Shown one piece after another: positions 22,741 through 36,242 of a stretch of DNA of 64,000 bases (positions are counted from its first letter, which is position 1; the number at the start of each line of letters is the position of its first letter). A program made the translations under genes and the position numbers. The notes under the pieces are model-generated. The model was given only the letters and a program-made list of their open reading frames with translations, was not told the DNA's origin and searched no databases. Where the stretch lies: contig NC_091116.1 of NCBI RefSeq assembly GCF_024713975.1, positions 10,756,986 to 10,820,985 on the forward strand, read 5' to 3'. The DNA is from Paralichthys olivaceus (Eukaryota > Chordata > Actinopteri > Pleuronectiformes > Paralichthyidae).

Positions 22741-24840
22741 CTCTCGCACCGTGAGTGTGAACTTGCCTCCGACTGTAGAATAATGTCCCCAAGGCTTTTT
22801 TCCTCATCACCTTAAAACCTAAAGATCATCCAACAGCAAATTACACAAGCCGTCTCTCCGATACTATCCGCCCTGGTGCCATGCATGCGTCCCACTGACG
22901 TTATACATCACCTCCCCGTTGTGTGTCTTGATTGAAAAACACCCACAGTGCTGCAGTGACTGAACCTCGCATACTCTCTTGAGGGAAAACATCCTGTTTT
23001 AAAAAAGGCAAAAAAAAAACACCCATCCTCTTATGAAGCTGTCTGTTCTCTCACAGTGTGACCTTGATGCCTTTAGGTTCCAGCAGTATGATTATGATCA
23101 TGTGTTCATTTAGCACCAGGGGTTCCCAAACTTTTTATCCCCTGACCCCCCAAATAACTGCACCAGAGAGTTGGGACCCCAATTATCCCTTAGGACGTGC
23201 AATGTCTCCTGTGTTGCTGTAAATTAAACTTAATGCAACGGAGGATGTCCTTAATTTGCCATAATCACCTTATGGGTCATGTGCAGATAAAAATCTGAAG
23301 TATACCAACATATTTTGTCATTTTCATTTTCGTTTTATTTTAAATAAGTAAGTACAATTTAGTTCATTTTTGTATGCCACTTCATTTTTTAAATTTTATT
23401 AACCTATTTTAGAACTCCTGGTTTCCTGTAGATGCATGAACCATATTTAAAACATATTTGCATGAAAGAGACAGAACGTGGTCATTATGTGTCACTGTAA
23501 ATATGTATATTTTCTGCTGAGTTGCCGTGTGCGTTCAAGGAGTGGGAGGAGTTGAACTTTGCCGTCCCAGCAAGAGGTGGAGTATGTGACCAAAAGTGCA
23601 ATGACCCGATGTTCCACTTATCCCAGGCAAAGTTTACTGAACACAGTGAGTGAGAAGTGCCAAACAGATATCAAACTGGTTTCAAGTAACATTTGAGTGG
23701 TGGCCAAAAGTGTCATGACCCCACTAAAACTCTGAGAATCAGTTTAAGAGAATTCAACAATTCTGTGTTAGGCCTCATTATCTTTGTCAATCATTAAAAA
23801 AAAAAAATCACATAGCTGTAATGGGTTTGAGAAGAAAGTGCAATATGTGTCGTGGTCCACTAGAGGGCAACAAATCATTTTATTTAGATCAGTCTTTCGA
23901 TAAACTGCTATGAAAGCAATAAATTCAAAAGTATTCTTCTCTGTGATTCTTACTATTTCTAGTTTTGTGCAGGATTGACAGATGCAGGGATTAGAGGCCA
24001 TTAGAATATAAACTTTGTGTGGCAACACATGGTGACAGATTCATTGTGAAGTGGGGATTATAGCATTCCCAAAAAATGTCTGATGAAGGGGATTGTCGGC
24101 CTCGTAATGCCATGTGTCCATATGGATAACACGCAATAATCTCTTAATCTGGTACATGTCCCTTTTGTCTGGCGGGGTGTCTTTAGGGGACAGTCTGTGA
24201 TAATCCATTTAAAAGATATATTTTTTTAAAGATATTACTGCATTTCGTTGCTTTGTACTTGTGACATGTGCAATGACAATAAAGTTGAATCTAATCTTTT
24301 ATCTAGATTCTTAAATGAATAATAGTAATAAATATTAGGGCTTGGAAATAACGTAAATCATTAATAAACACAATGACATTTTCATTAATAGAAATAACAA
24401 AAATCCAAAATAAAGCATATTCTTTATGAAAGCACAGTGAGGGTTTCATTTTCTATAATTTAACTATATATTAAAGGTTTACATGATTGCTCTACCTCAG
24501 ATCTCATTTTTTTTAATGAAATGTTTGTTATTCTTCACTCATAATAAAGAGTTTTAACCCACCAATGTATAAACAAATAACAGTAATGTGACATTTATAG
24601 TGCTAATCATCAATATCGACTGACAGGAACATTTTATCGATATCATTTTCTTTATCTTTATCTTCCTCTTCCTCCTCTTTGTCTTTTTCTCATTATGATG
24701 ATTATTATTAGAGAGGGAATAGCAGACATAGGCAGTAATGGTGACTAACAAAAGATTATCTTATCTTCTGAAGAAACCAAATGAAGTGTGTGATTTTTTT
24801 TTTTTCTCTCCAGCTAATTAAAATAAAATACTTAAAATTA
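22741..24840. other. cd28 upstream region and spacer to raph1, with transposon remnants
   Basis: No coding exon is supported. It includes the cd28 promoter side, a hAT-type terminal motif at about 23117-23137 (GGGGTTCCCAAACTTTTT) without a detectable partner end, and an LINE-type 3' tail at about 24235-24300. The rest is AT-rich single-copy-looking sequence. Confidence 0.5.
24235..24305 (+). mobile_element. 3' tail of an L2/Rex-type LINE
   Basis: The string TGCAATGACAATAAAGTTGA followed by an imperfect (TCTAA)-like end is the usual 3' terminus of fish L2-type LINEs, where the tail repeat is used for target priming. No reverse transcriptase blocks are recognisable just upstream, so the copy is heavily 5' truncated. 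Confidence 0.6.
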
Positions 24841-24899
24841 AATAAGTGTGATCAGCTCAGTTCAATGTACTCCCCAGATCAACCCTGAGAAGTGTCGTT

Positions 24900-25200
24900 A
24901 TTTCCCACGGGCCGTGAAGGCAGCGGGGCTGGACAGGAAACGACGGAGCTCCTCATCAGCTCCTCGCTGCTCAGCTCCGGGAGGGAAGAATGGGAAAAGG
25001 CGACGGGACGAGGCAGCGTGTGGAGACATGAAGACAACGGGCTGTTTTTAAACTAACTCACATCTTTATAAAAACAGATAAACACACTTAAACCGCCGGG
25101 ACTTTTCTGCTATTCTCCTCCATCCGAGGGCTGGAGGGAGATTTCGCTCCCGTTGGAAAACGCAGCCTCCTCTTTGTGAGTCTCATTTTCCCTGTGAGTA
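24900..25200 (+). promoter_or_regulatory. raph1: Probable raph1 promoter and non-coding first exon
   Basis: A CpG-richer, GC-rich island sits in AT-rich surroundings, with a TATA-like TTTATAAAAAC at about 25064-25074. It is followed by a pyrimidine/GC-rich stretch that ends in two good splice donors (GTGAGTCTC near 25177 and GTGAGTACG near 25194). It is the only promoter-like island between cd28 and the first raph1 coding exon, so assignment to raph1 is by position. Confidence 0.45.
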
Positions 25201-26242
25201 CGTTTTTCATTTTTAAAGACCACCTCACACCTTTATTTGTCTTTTCCACACGAATTACACACTCGTACTTGAAATGTCAACACGTATAAATGCCAAGATA
25301 ATCATTTGTCTGTCCCGCAGTGGGGGGATTTGCAAGTTTAGGATGCTAACGACGGGACAGCCCACCCATCTTAGATTTTTGTACCCAGGGAAAAGTGGAT
25401 GTTTGTGGCCACAAACAAGCTCAATGTGCGGTAATAAATGTGTTGTTAGAGGTGGGGGGGTTGCATGTCCCCCTCATTGCGGCCATCGAACAAGCCCTTT
25501 TCTTTGGGGAGGGGGGAGAAGGAGCTTTACATTTGAACGTGAGCCCATTGTTGTGGTGCATTTGGCCCCAAAGCCAAACCCTGTGTCCGGGTGGAGGTCT
25601 TTTTAATTCCCCTCCTCTGCATCCAGCTCCAGGGATGAATATAGTCTCCACCCTGTGCAGCGGCAGCAGCCTCCGGGTAATGGCCGATGGTTTTGTCGCG
25701 GTTGTGTTCCTACATCTCACGGGAACACCCTCTTTATTTACGCCTCTAAATGCCATGTGAGATAAATGTTCATTTCTGTGAGTGTGGTTTGGTTGAGCTC
25801 GTCATTCGCTGCCTTCTTCGCAGCGGGGTTTGAATCCCCTTTGTTGGATGATGACGCCGGCAGCAGATCACCAGCAGCCAGTCTGACCAGTGGCCATCAC
25901 CAGTTCAATGCTAACACCCACCCCATGCTAATCGAGCTAACTCTGCAGTGTTTTTAGCTGTTCATGGTTAAAAAACCTCCTCAGTGAATCCTGGTGGGAA
26001 AGTTACTGCACAAACATATGTTGTGTTTACATGCAAATCATGCAAATAACTGGAGGGAGCTCAGATGCAGTGTTTCCCTCCCAGACAGTAACACAGGCTA
26101 GATGATGACCCCTCCATTGACCGTCAGGTTCAAAGGTCATTGTGTAGAGGAGCTGCTCACCATGCCACTGTCTGGCTGACTCTCCCACATGGGCCCAGGT
26201 CCTCACACAGACAACTGTGTATGTGTGTTGGTTTTTTTCTGC

Positions 26243-26858
26243 TTAAAGGGTGAGTTCACCCCAACATGACTGGGAGGCAGCAACATTAGGGGAGGCAGTA
26301 GCTCAGTCCATAGGGACTTGGCTTGGGAACCGGAGGGTGGTCGGTTCAAGTCCAGCATGGACGGAAGTTGGAGACTGGGCACTGCCCTTGAGCAAGGCAC
26401 CAAACCCCCCCAATTGCTCCCCGGGCGCCTTCATGACTGCCCACTGTTCCGTGTGTGGTCACTGTGTGGATTGTGTTCTGTGTGTGCTCCGTTCACACGG
26501 ATGTGTTAAATACAGAGGTCAAATTTCCCGATGTTTGCATGTTGCATGCTGTGCGTGGGACCAAAAATAGGAATCTTAACATGACTCATTCATTCACTCA
26601 TTATCTATCCACCACTGTGTCGATGGAGAGGAAGGTTAAGTGTTTGAGTCCACAAAACACTTTTGGAGTTATCAGGGGTAAACAGGTTTGCAGCCAAATC
26701 CAACATAGTTAAAGTAAACACTTCAAATGTAAAACAAAACAACAGAAAAAACATAAAATGCCTCAGTACTGCTCTTGTGGTGTCACCCACCCCTCCCGTG
26801 GGATAGTGGTGACAAGATAATGAGGGGATTTCCATTTCTGGGTGAACTATCCCTTTAA
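26243..26858. mobile_element. MITE with TTAAAGGG...GTTCACCC terminal inverted repeats
   Basis: The left end is TTAAAGGGTGAGTTCACCCC and the right end, reverse-complemented, is TTAAAGGGATAGTTCACCCA. These are the ends of an abundant non-autonomous DNA transposon family of fish. The element is about 616 bp and its left part is interrupted by a tRNA-derived SINE. There is no coding capacity. Confidence 0.75.
26288..26540 (+). mobile_element. tRNA-derived SINE nested in the MITE
   Basis: The head carries RNA polymerase III promoter boxes: an A-box-like TAGCTCAGTCC and a B box GGTTCAAGTCC at 26343-26353. The body has the fish SINE string GAGCAAGGCACCAAACCCCC and ends near ACAGAGGTCAAATTTCCC. It is tRNA-related in sequence but not a functional tRNA gene, because the acceptor stem does not pair. 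Confidence 0.8.
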
Positions 26859-28327
26859 ACATAGACCCTAAGGTTAAAATTAAGATGTGAATGATGATTA
26901 GGTTTTGGTTAGGCTGTCAAAGAATATTAGCAGTGAAACCCTCAGGTGTGCGTAAACACAGACCTTTTCAGGACCAGTAGACCTCATGGAGACCAAATGA
27001 GGCAAAACAACATTTCTGAGGTTCTGGTTAAAAAACACTCAATTCACCCTCATTAAAAGCACCATTGATTGATCAAAATCCAACCATAGAAGGAAAAAAT
27101 AATCGGTAATAACCGATATTTAGCTGTATCTCTTCAGTTGAAGGGTGAATACAGCAAAACAAACAAAATGTGCTCCAAAAAAGCCACTAAGAAGCCACTT
27201 GTCCTGTCTTTTGTTCCCCACACTGTGGCATTATAATAGACCCTCTGTGTCCCCCAGGGCACGCTCGATTTGCACCCACAAAGCACCAGACGAGAAGCAC
27301 ATTATTTTAGGCATCGAGACAGCGCAGCAACAATGCGACCCTTTCCCTTGCCTTGCAGTCAATGGGTTGAAAATAACCAGTGGCCTTCTGGTCGCCCCCT
27401 TCACCCTCAGGCAGACGCCTTTAAAGCTTGTTATGTTTTTTTGCAAGAGGAAAATAGCGGCAGCTTGGAGTCCGATTTCAGCAGCTGCCTATTCAGAGAC
27501 ACAAGATGATGAAAGAAAATGTACAATGCCCCAAAGCACATCTGGAAACCCCACTTATGCTTTGTTTTTGTTCCTTTTGGGCATTGTTATACTGTGGCTT
27601 GGTTTCCTGTGCTGTGTCCAATTATGAATGTTGTTTTTTTAAGAATATTAATGGTCATACTGGTTATGGAAAATGTAAAGAAAATATCTGCTGTTTTTGA
27701 CAAGATGCATGTTTTTGAGTTTATTTAAGGGCTGTGGCTCATTTCCAACAGGTAGTTGAAGCAAACGCACAAGTTTTTCAGCATCAGTGCTCTGTAAAGG
27801 CAATCATACAAATCGAAAGGTAGAGAGTAAGGACATGCAGTTTATAATGCTGCACTTCATGTTATGTTATGAGATCATACAAAACATCTGAATTAACCTG
27901 AAGCCGCTGCATTCAGCTCAGTCATGGATTACGTTTCTAGCCTCACAGCTAAAACATATGTGCGAACAGAGCGTGTCAGTCAGTTCACTGCCCCTGTTTA
28001 AAAGCACATTTTGCCCTTCCGCTCTTATAGAACAGAGAACCAAGGGAAGAGAGGGATATACATATATTTTGCTCTAAATACATAACCAGTAACATGGTTT
28101 TCTCATTTATCCACTCTCGTCTTGTTTTGCCAAACGTGGAATGGGAGAAGAAGAAAAACCCATCTGCTTTCCTCCTTTCATTCCTTCGCTTCCATTTTTT
28201 TCTACGCTTGATTTCCTCGGGATGTAAGTTGATTAGATTTGAAAAACAGTTGTCAGTGAAATTTTGGACTTGAGGAATGATCCCCAGAGACTGTGTATGT
28301 TCGAAGAGGGATTTGAAAGCTATTCTC

Positions 28328-28332
<5 letters not shown>

Positions 28333-28358
<26 letters not shown>

Positions 28359-28394
28359 TAGTGTGTGTTAGTGTGTGTGTGTGTGTGCGTGTGT
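28333..28394 (+). repeat. (GT)n microsatellite
   Basis: Long GT run interrupted by two GTTA units. It explains the poly-Val/Cys reading frames on both strands at this position. Confidence 0.95.
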
Positions 28395-31300
28395 GCGTGC
28401 TCTGTCCGTCTGTCAGCGCTTTCCTGGCTCTGCTGTGCGAGCTGCCATGTCTGACCTCTGCCCATCCATCCCAACCCCTGTCTGTGGGCATAAGACTCCT
28501 GCACAAAAGCTCCAAAGACGAGAGGCTGGGGGGGCGGCGATGGTGGTCGGTGTAAGTTTACAGGTTGTGTTACAGCCGCCGTGGGCGTAGGTGGGTAAAG
28601 GTGGAGAGCACGGGATGGGAGGATGGCACTTCAAACGCAGCCTTCAGAGGCACACTGATGGAACGCCGGGGGGGAGAGTGTAACCTGATGTTTCCACAGT
28701 GATAGGAGCGTCTTGGGCTTCAGGTTGGGGGACTGGAGAATATAAAGGCCACCAGCTGCACCAGGGCTCGGCCTCATGATGCCAGACTAGATGGGTGTGT
28801 GTGTGTATGTGAATGAACGCGAGAGAGAAAGTAGCTGTGTGTCATTCCACCTGGGTGTGTCCCCCCCCACTTGTCGCAGGCACATGGTCCCTGCTTGTAT
28901 AGGGCCTTGTTCTGGTAACATTTTGCTGACCTTTGGCGGCAGCTGCCCCTGCCATTTGGAAACAAAGACAAATGGTGAACCAGCCCGTCTGTGGCCTCCA
29001 AAGCCTCGCCTCTTCCATATAGCATGTTGCTCTTCCTGTTGGCCTTTTCATACACATTTAGAAACTTTCATAAATGCCCTCAATTACAGGAAATTAATTG
29101 TTTAAAGCTTCATAGTGCAGCCTTCTCTTGTGTGATGATTGATTTCTGGTCCTCTACAAGGGAGACTTTTTCACCAACACCACGTACAACCATGTGGGGG
29201 CGTGTTGAATCGTTCCCTTGCTGGATCATTCGCTCAAGCTGTATCAGTGTAAGGACGAGGCAGCGTCTATGCTCCGCCTGCAGCGCTGATCGGAGTAGGC
29301 AGAAGGAGGGCATGATCTCGGTCCTCGTTCAAGCGCACCGGGAGACACACCGCTTTACAAAGACAACGAAAGATACTAACGGTGATGATTGACCTACAAT
29401 CGGATCTCCTTGCCATGTGAGTTTTCATATCTGTGCCAGTGGGCGGTGAACGTTTTCTCCCGGAGTAGATAAAAAGTGATAGTTCTGTCCCTTTACTCTC
29501 GTCCTCTTATTCTGGCTGCATTGTATTTTGGCCCATTTTGGCTACTGTCATTGTAGAAACTGATCTGTCTCTGTCTTGAATGTAGGATTTCCATGTGTGT
29601 AATTATAAGTCAGCACCTGGGAAAAAAAACGGGGGTCTAGAATTGAGCCCAACATTAAAAATTGCTATTTTTCTTAACCAATAGGGCATCGCTTCAAATT
29701 TTCAGCCTGTATTTACACACTACTTCTTCCATTACTTGTTTTCCTACATTTGATCTAATCTGTTATGATACATTTCCAACCTGTTGTATTATTCATTCAT
29801 TAGCTGTCTCTTTTGTTTGCTGCTGCTTTTCACTGAACAGTTTGTTTAAGCGGCTTAGGCAGCTATTAATCAGTGTGACTTTGACAGTGGCAGGTGGCTG
29901 ACTCTCATCGCCTGGTTGCTACTGTATTATAGAAGGTCTGTTTCATTCCGTGCCGTCAGGGGTCTTTGTTAATTCAACAGTGCAGGAGACAGGAAATGGA
30001 GGGTGCTGTAAAAATGAGCTCTGTGGTGGAACTGGTGCTCTTAGTCATGCAGTCCGCATGATCAGCACCTGTGACTGCTGCAATGCCTCCAGGCGCTTTG
30101 CTGTGTTTTTTGTGCTCCTATCCTTCAGTTAAGTCACCCACAGTTGGGTAATCACCCTGAAATTGATCTGAACATCCAAGGTGGGGAAAGGGAATCTCAT
30201 CCCAGTGGGAATTCTCAACCAGAATTCCTGCAGTCGCATCAGATATCAGCGAGGAGAGGGTGGAGCCGAGGAGGTGATTTATGGTATTGTGTTTCTTTCT
30301 CTATGTCCACGGCAAAGTACAGCTACTTTGCTCCACCGCAGAAGTCTTGGGACAGGTTGATGGATGGGACGGCACGTCTGCGAAGATGGACAGCCTTTAG
30401 AAGTGGGCCACGGATAATGGAGGGCACACAAAATGCTATAGGCAGGCAAGAGTGCTTTAGAGGGAATATTGTTATGAGAACACAAAGTGCTAATTCACAG
30501 GAAATGCACATGCGGTGCCTGGCCGCTGCAGCCACTGTGTACAAAATGTGCAGTATTGACTGGGGGTGATGTACGTATGAATGGATGGATCTAAGAATTC
30601 CATAGGCAAGGAGAAAGCTCATTAATTTGCTACTCTCGATATTGCTTCCACATGCACTATTATGCACCCTTAACTGAAATCAACAGAATCCCCTGTCCTT
30701 TGCAGCAGATCACAGCCATGCTTACAGTCTGGGGTAAACATGAGCAGTTCCTGTGTCCTCTCTGTTCCCTGTCTGATCTGAGTTCAGCCGGCTCTCATGA
30801 AAACATAACAGCAGTTTGCGTGTCTGTGTGCGCAGGGTTGTTTGTGTTTGTTTGCCTTTTTTGTTTTTGCAGTCTCTGGTAACACTTACAGTCCAGCATA
30901 GGAAGGGTTTGAGGGAGAAACACACCACACACACGGATAAAAATACATTTAACCCCACTGTTTCCCCTCCATCTACTGTGAAAAGCCTGCCTCTTGGCCT
31001 AAAATGTATAGGTGACCCCTGTACAATGGCTCTCTAACCATTTACATTCAATAGGATTCACTTTTATTTGCTTCTTGGTGTACACACTAACACAAGTGAC
31101 ATTATCAGAAAATGTCAGGGATGCAGTGATTACAGCGTTCCTTCCTGGCATCTCAGTGTTGGGGGTGTCGTGTTTGTGTGTGTGGTTACAGAAGCAGTGT
31201 TATGTGTCTGAATCATTGAAACAAACAAATATCTTGGCATGCATGGAAAATAGATTCCAGACCTGAGGATACACTGGACTTAAGTTGTCATCTTCTTGAA

Positions 31301-34300
31301 TTGTAGCCCCAGAAGGATTCTCTTAAATCACGTACATTCACGGCAAAAACAGACTCATCCCTATGTGATTTGAAGATCCAACAGTTTTTGTTTTCATTTT
31401 ATGCTTTGAACAAGCAATACACCACAAACTAGCGCTGAAATGTCTTGTTTTGTCATTAAATTTGCACTTTAGCCTACTCCCCCTCCTCAGATCTTTAACT
31501 ACGATCTAACCCATAATCATGAAAGTTGCTCATGTAGCTACGCTCTCCAGGCAGCATCTGGTGAAACCTCAAGCAGTGGAAACGAGAGGGCCTGGAAAGC
31601 AGCCCGCCCTTGTCACATTGCCCGCTCAGTGCCTCCCAAGCCAAGAGCCACAAGGTTCGACGCACATCGCCATGTCACCGGTGACTCTGCAAACCGAGCT
31701 GACTGCCAGAAAAAAGTCAAGGGGAAGTGGAGGGACACCTGTGAGAAAGAGGGTGATCATGTTAAAGGGTGAGAGGAGGAGGAGAGCGAAGGAGAGACAA
31801 GTTTATGAGACCCAATAAAGTGTTCCTCTGTGCTGCTGATGTCATGTGAAATAAAAAAGGTTTGGAAACACTGAGGTCATCCTTCGCTTTCCTCCATCAG
31901 TGTCCACAAGTTGCACTTATTTCACAACATTTGGCTTCAAGCTGGTGCTCCGCGTTTACTGTACAGACTGATGCTGCCAGGATTCTCCGGTTTCTTCTTC
32001 TTTTTAACATCAGGGTTCATGCAGCACACTGAAGGAATGTGGGAGGTTCAGACAGCGCAAAGAGAATCCAAGGGAAAACAGCCGTGCGCGCCATCATAGT
32101 AGTGGATTGACACTTTTTTTTGGGAGAGAATCCCCTGTCTGTCGCTCAAACCTTCAGGCTTAATCTCACGAAATAGTGCTCTGTGTGTGTGCATGTGCGT
32201 GCTTTTGCCGCTGACTCTTGCCAGATCTCATTGACTAATACCCTTGCAGCTCTCCCACTGAGCCCAAGCCCCTATTGACTGAGTTAAGTTAGTGGCTGAG
32301 TAGCTTGCTAAGCTCTCTCTGCTCCGCTGATTGTCACTCTCTAGTGATTCCTGATTATTTCGGTCCACGTGCCACACAGGCAACTCGGTGACTGACTCGA
32401 GATCTGCCCCCGAGTTTGGCACCATGACCAACTTTAATGCTGTGGGGAGGGTCATTAGCATATTTACGGTTAGCCAGCTTGATCCCTTACCCCTCACTGC
32501 TGTTACAGAATGAAACGGCGTGAATGCGATGTGCGATTTGATTTCTGTCTTTAAGCTGATTAGCTTTGTGCAAGCTGTGCTAATGAGTCGTGGTACTACT
32601 TCTAATACGGATAAAGGAAAAGGTTAAAAAATGCTGCAACAAAAAGGACAAAACACAAGAGCAACGGGTCCAAATGTGGACTAACACAAGAGGCATTTGA
32701 TCATGTAAGTTTGTATGTGTGTGTTACATTACCCATGAACCCCACCGGGGACCCCCATCAGACCCCACTGGCCATCGTGGGAACATTCCTGATGCAGCAT
32801 TATTCCATAATTCCCACCATGTGTGGTTTTTCCAGAGCCATGTGCTCACTGCACGGACTGTGGAGAATCCCACTGAGAAGGGGAGATCAGCTCCTTGTAA
32901 TTGCAACCAGACGTCACTGTGTTTGAGTGGAAACAGCAGAGCTCTTCTGTGACACCCTCACCACAGGTTTGAGCTAATAAAGACACTCAGTTTTCCTATG
33001 TATGATTTCCTTTATTGAGATTTGACATTTGAAGGGGGTGTGGAAGGATTGCTTCTTTTGAGTGGCACCTGACTTGGTGTAAAAGCAATAGACTGATCAA
33101 TACTAATGCGCCTTCCCTGTGAGAATGGGTTTTGTAGAGGTCCATCTGTCAGCTGACTGATGCTGTATCTCGGTGCCCTAACAAGAACGTTCAGGGTGAC
33201 TGATAAGGCCTCACCTTGTTCTGAAACCGGATTAAGATGCTGTTTGCCATTTTCCGATCAATAAATCTCGCTGCATCCAGCCACTGTTGTACAGATCAGT
33301 GTTGAATTAGGGAGCAGATATGTTTCGTGTTGTGAATCGGAGGTCACTAGCAGATTATCACGTCGAATGATCTTTGCCTCGCCATATCATAGAGATGCAT
33401 CACATTTCCAGATGTGCAGCAACACAAGAATGAGAGGAATGCATCTTTCTTGATTTATCTGTAGCCTGTGTTTCGTCACTGTAGCGTGGAGTCGATGTTT
33501 TTTTGTGCAGATAGGTTCAAGAGCTCTCTGTTTATAGATTAGTGTATTGTTGTATGTTGTCTGCAGTGTTATATTACAGTAATATTATATAGTGTTATAG
33601 TAATACAATACTTTTTCACTACCTTGAATGATTATGTTATTTAATTTTTTGATATAACTATGGTTACTGTTTGTAGTGTGGTACAGTTTGCAATGTTTTA
33701 CCCTTATTAAATGTTTTTATGCTTCTGATCTGTACACATATAAATAATTTCTTTCTATAGAGCACAATGACCTGTGTAAGATAATGTGCAAACAAATAAG
33801 CTGACCTTGCCATTTTATCAGATTGGATTGTACTGTGTGGTCTCACTCTTAATTTATCAAAAACCCAGCTTTTTATAACTCGTATCATTTATATTAATTA
33901 TACTGTGAAAGAATATTGAAGATATTTTATTTGATTTTACCATTACTAGTCCATTTATTACTGTCTGCTAAAGCACCATATACAGTATATGTTTGACAAA
34001 TATATTGTGCATGTGGCTCTGTCTGATTCCTGATTACTCATTCGCTGGGTTTTCCCTACAACAATCCTGTCTTTCTTTTCCTGCTGTGACATCATCACCG
34101 CCCCCTGCCCTCCTTCCCACTTCCTGCCCTTACAGGAAATGAGCCACCCCAAAGCTTTGCCATAAATGGGGACGGGGGGGGTAACTGGACAAGGACACAC
34201 CTGTGTCCTCTGCATAGGTCCTGTGTTTCCCCTTGGTCTGTAGTTGAAGTGGGGCACCAGTCTAGGCCACATAAAAAAGTCTGTTGAAACCAAGCGTTGT

Positions 34301-36157
34301 AAAAACTTCGACACACAGGGCACCTTTTGGGCAGTTGTATGTTTTTTTTGTCGTGCCCACAGTCGCCTCAGAGCTGTCACAAGGGAAATATTGTTTCCAG
34401 GGCAGGCTCCATAAACAGGTATCTGAGCACTTCTACTTCTCATACACATGCAAGTTTTTAGCAAGAACTAATGACCCTGCTGAAAAAACCTGAAAATTGG
34501 GTCTGGATATTTTCCTGAGTTTGCCTTTCACATGTGAAGATGCAGGAGATTTTCTGGGTCAGATGCATTCACAGCAACAACCAAATGTCTGGAACAATCA
34601 GGTGGGGTCTGGGTAGAGCAGCAGGAGGCAGGACATGACATAAATTCTCATGCTGCACATGAAAAACTTAAATCAACACCATCACTTGCTCACTGTGAAT
34701 TTTCCAAGAAAATGTTATTCTCACATGGGCTCATTTTGAAGGGGAAACGTTAGAGAAAATGTGTCATGTTTGATTTAAGGCTTAAAATGAAACGTCATCC
34801 TCTCCCTCTTTGTTCAAACTGTGGTAGAAAGTCAGTCATGTTTATCTGTGCATGTGTTGCAGGCCTGCCTTTGTTTTCAGCTCCGAACAGCAGCTGCTGT
34901 CGACCTGTGTGCTGTTGTGACTGCAGCAACTGTGTTCCCTGCAGCTGCACAGACCCATGTGTCACTGCCACACCTGCTCTATGGCCTCGTGTTGACTGAG
35001 TGATATCACACGTTAACTGTGTGCAAATTACACCAGAGAGAGAGATGGTGGTGGTGGTGGGGGGGGGGGCGAACCTGTAATCCAAGCAGGCAATTGTGTT
35101 TTAAACACGCATGTATGGATACCTTGTGTGTGCACAACCACACACAAACCTGTGCTCTTTCTGACACTCTCCTTGTTACAAGAATCTATTTGCTGTGAAA
35201 ACACACACTCACACACTTTTCTTCCACCAGGGGAAGGGCCACATGCTGTGGGTGAACAACAGTTGTTTTGTTGAAGAACAGAACAGCTGAGGCCAGTGGG
35301 AAAAGCCTCCTCGTAGTTAGCCACAACATCAGCTGCCTACCCCGCACACAGAGTAAACACACTACGAGGAAGTGGCAAAGTAAACACACACACACCATAA
35401 ACAAATCGTCAAATTGATATTATCCGTCCAGCTCATCGCATTACAACCTGACGTGACTTTATTCTATTTTATTGCCAGACTATGATTCAGCATTCAAGTT
35501 GTTTTAGATAAAGTAAGGTGATGCTGGTGTGAGTCGGTGTTGAGTTGATGACTCGCTGAAATGTTTTAACGCTGGTCAGCGTTGTTGAGACCTAGTGGAG
35601 TCCGGTGAGTCACAGATAATATGCGAGTAAGTTTTGACAAGGTTTGAGTTTCTGCTCTGACTCAAATTATTAGCCTGTGGTGGTTAGCATGCTTGCTAAG
35701 CGGACTATGTGTGTGGGTCTGCAAGGCTTTGTATTCACATGAAGACGGTCTCTGCAGCTAACACATCGTGTTCTTAATTATGCCGTAACAACGAAGAGAC
35801 TTTATAGAGAAGTGAGAATTGCACTTGATTGCTTTCAGAGCTGTGCGATAAGTGTCTTTCTGGCTGTGCGTGTCATTGTGTCTGTGCTTAGTTAAGTCTC
35901 TGCACTCAAGCACCCTCCGTAGTTAATCCTCTGCATTCTTGTGACAGTGAAATCAGTCTGCTCCCCTCCAGCTGCCAACTGCCAATTCCCTGAATTCTGC
36001 AGTGCAGTGAGAGCAAACACCGTGCATCCACACGTTTGACCGAATGGCCTTGGATGGGCCGATCAAAGCAGGGGTTGTGTTTTGCTACTGCAGCTACAAA
36101 TATTCACACCAATTAACACATGATTGATTTTGTTCTTCCTTTCTCTCTTACTTCCAG

Positions 36158-36242
36158 GGGATAAAGAACCCGGTCGGGAAGTGGAGTGGAGGATTTGTCT
36201 GACCTTAAACCTCAAAAGGAAGGAGATCAAGTCACTTCAGAG
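36158..36242 (+). other. raph1: Candidate non-coding second exon of raph1
   Basis: An 85-nt segment sits between a strong pyrimidine tract with acceptor (TCTCTCTTACTTCCAG) and an excellent donor (CAGAG/GTAAGAC). It contains stops in the frame that would join the first coding exon, so it would be 5'UTR. It is inferred from splice-site quality only; transcript evidence would decide. Confidence 0.4.

Larger units (their letters stand above)
25201..36157 (+). other. Probable raph1 intron 1
   Basis: About 11 kb without a recognisable coding exon. It contains the nested MITE/SINE at 26243-26858, a (GT)n microsatellite at about 28333-28386, and otherwise unremarkable non-coding sequence. Open reading frames here have no splice context or family resemblance. 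If raph1 starts at the 25 kb island, this is its first intron. Confidence 0.45.

Noticed and set aside
26285-26360. Possible tRNA gene
   Set aside because: A and B boxes are present but the acceptor stem does not pair and a SINE body follows, so it is a retroposon.
28277-28555. Open frames with Val/Cys repeats near 28.3 kb
   Set aside because: They are the (GT)n microsatellite read in frame.
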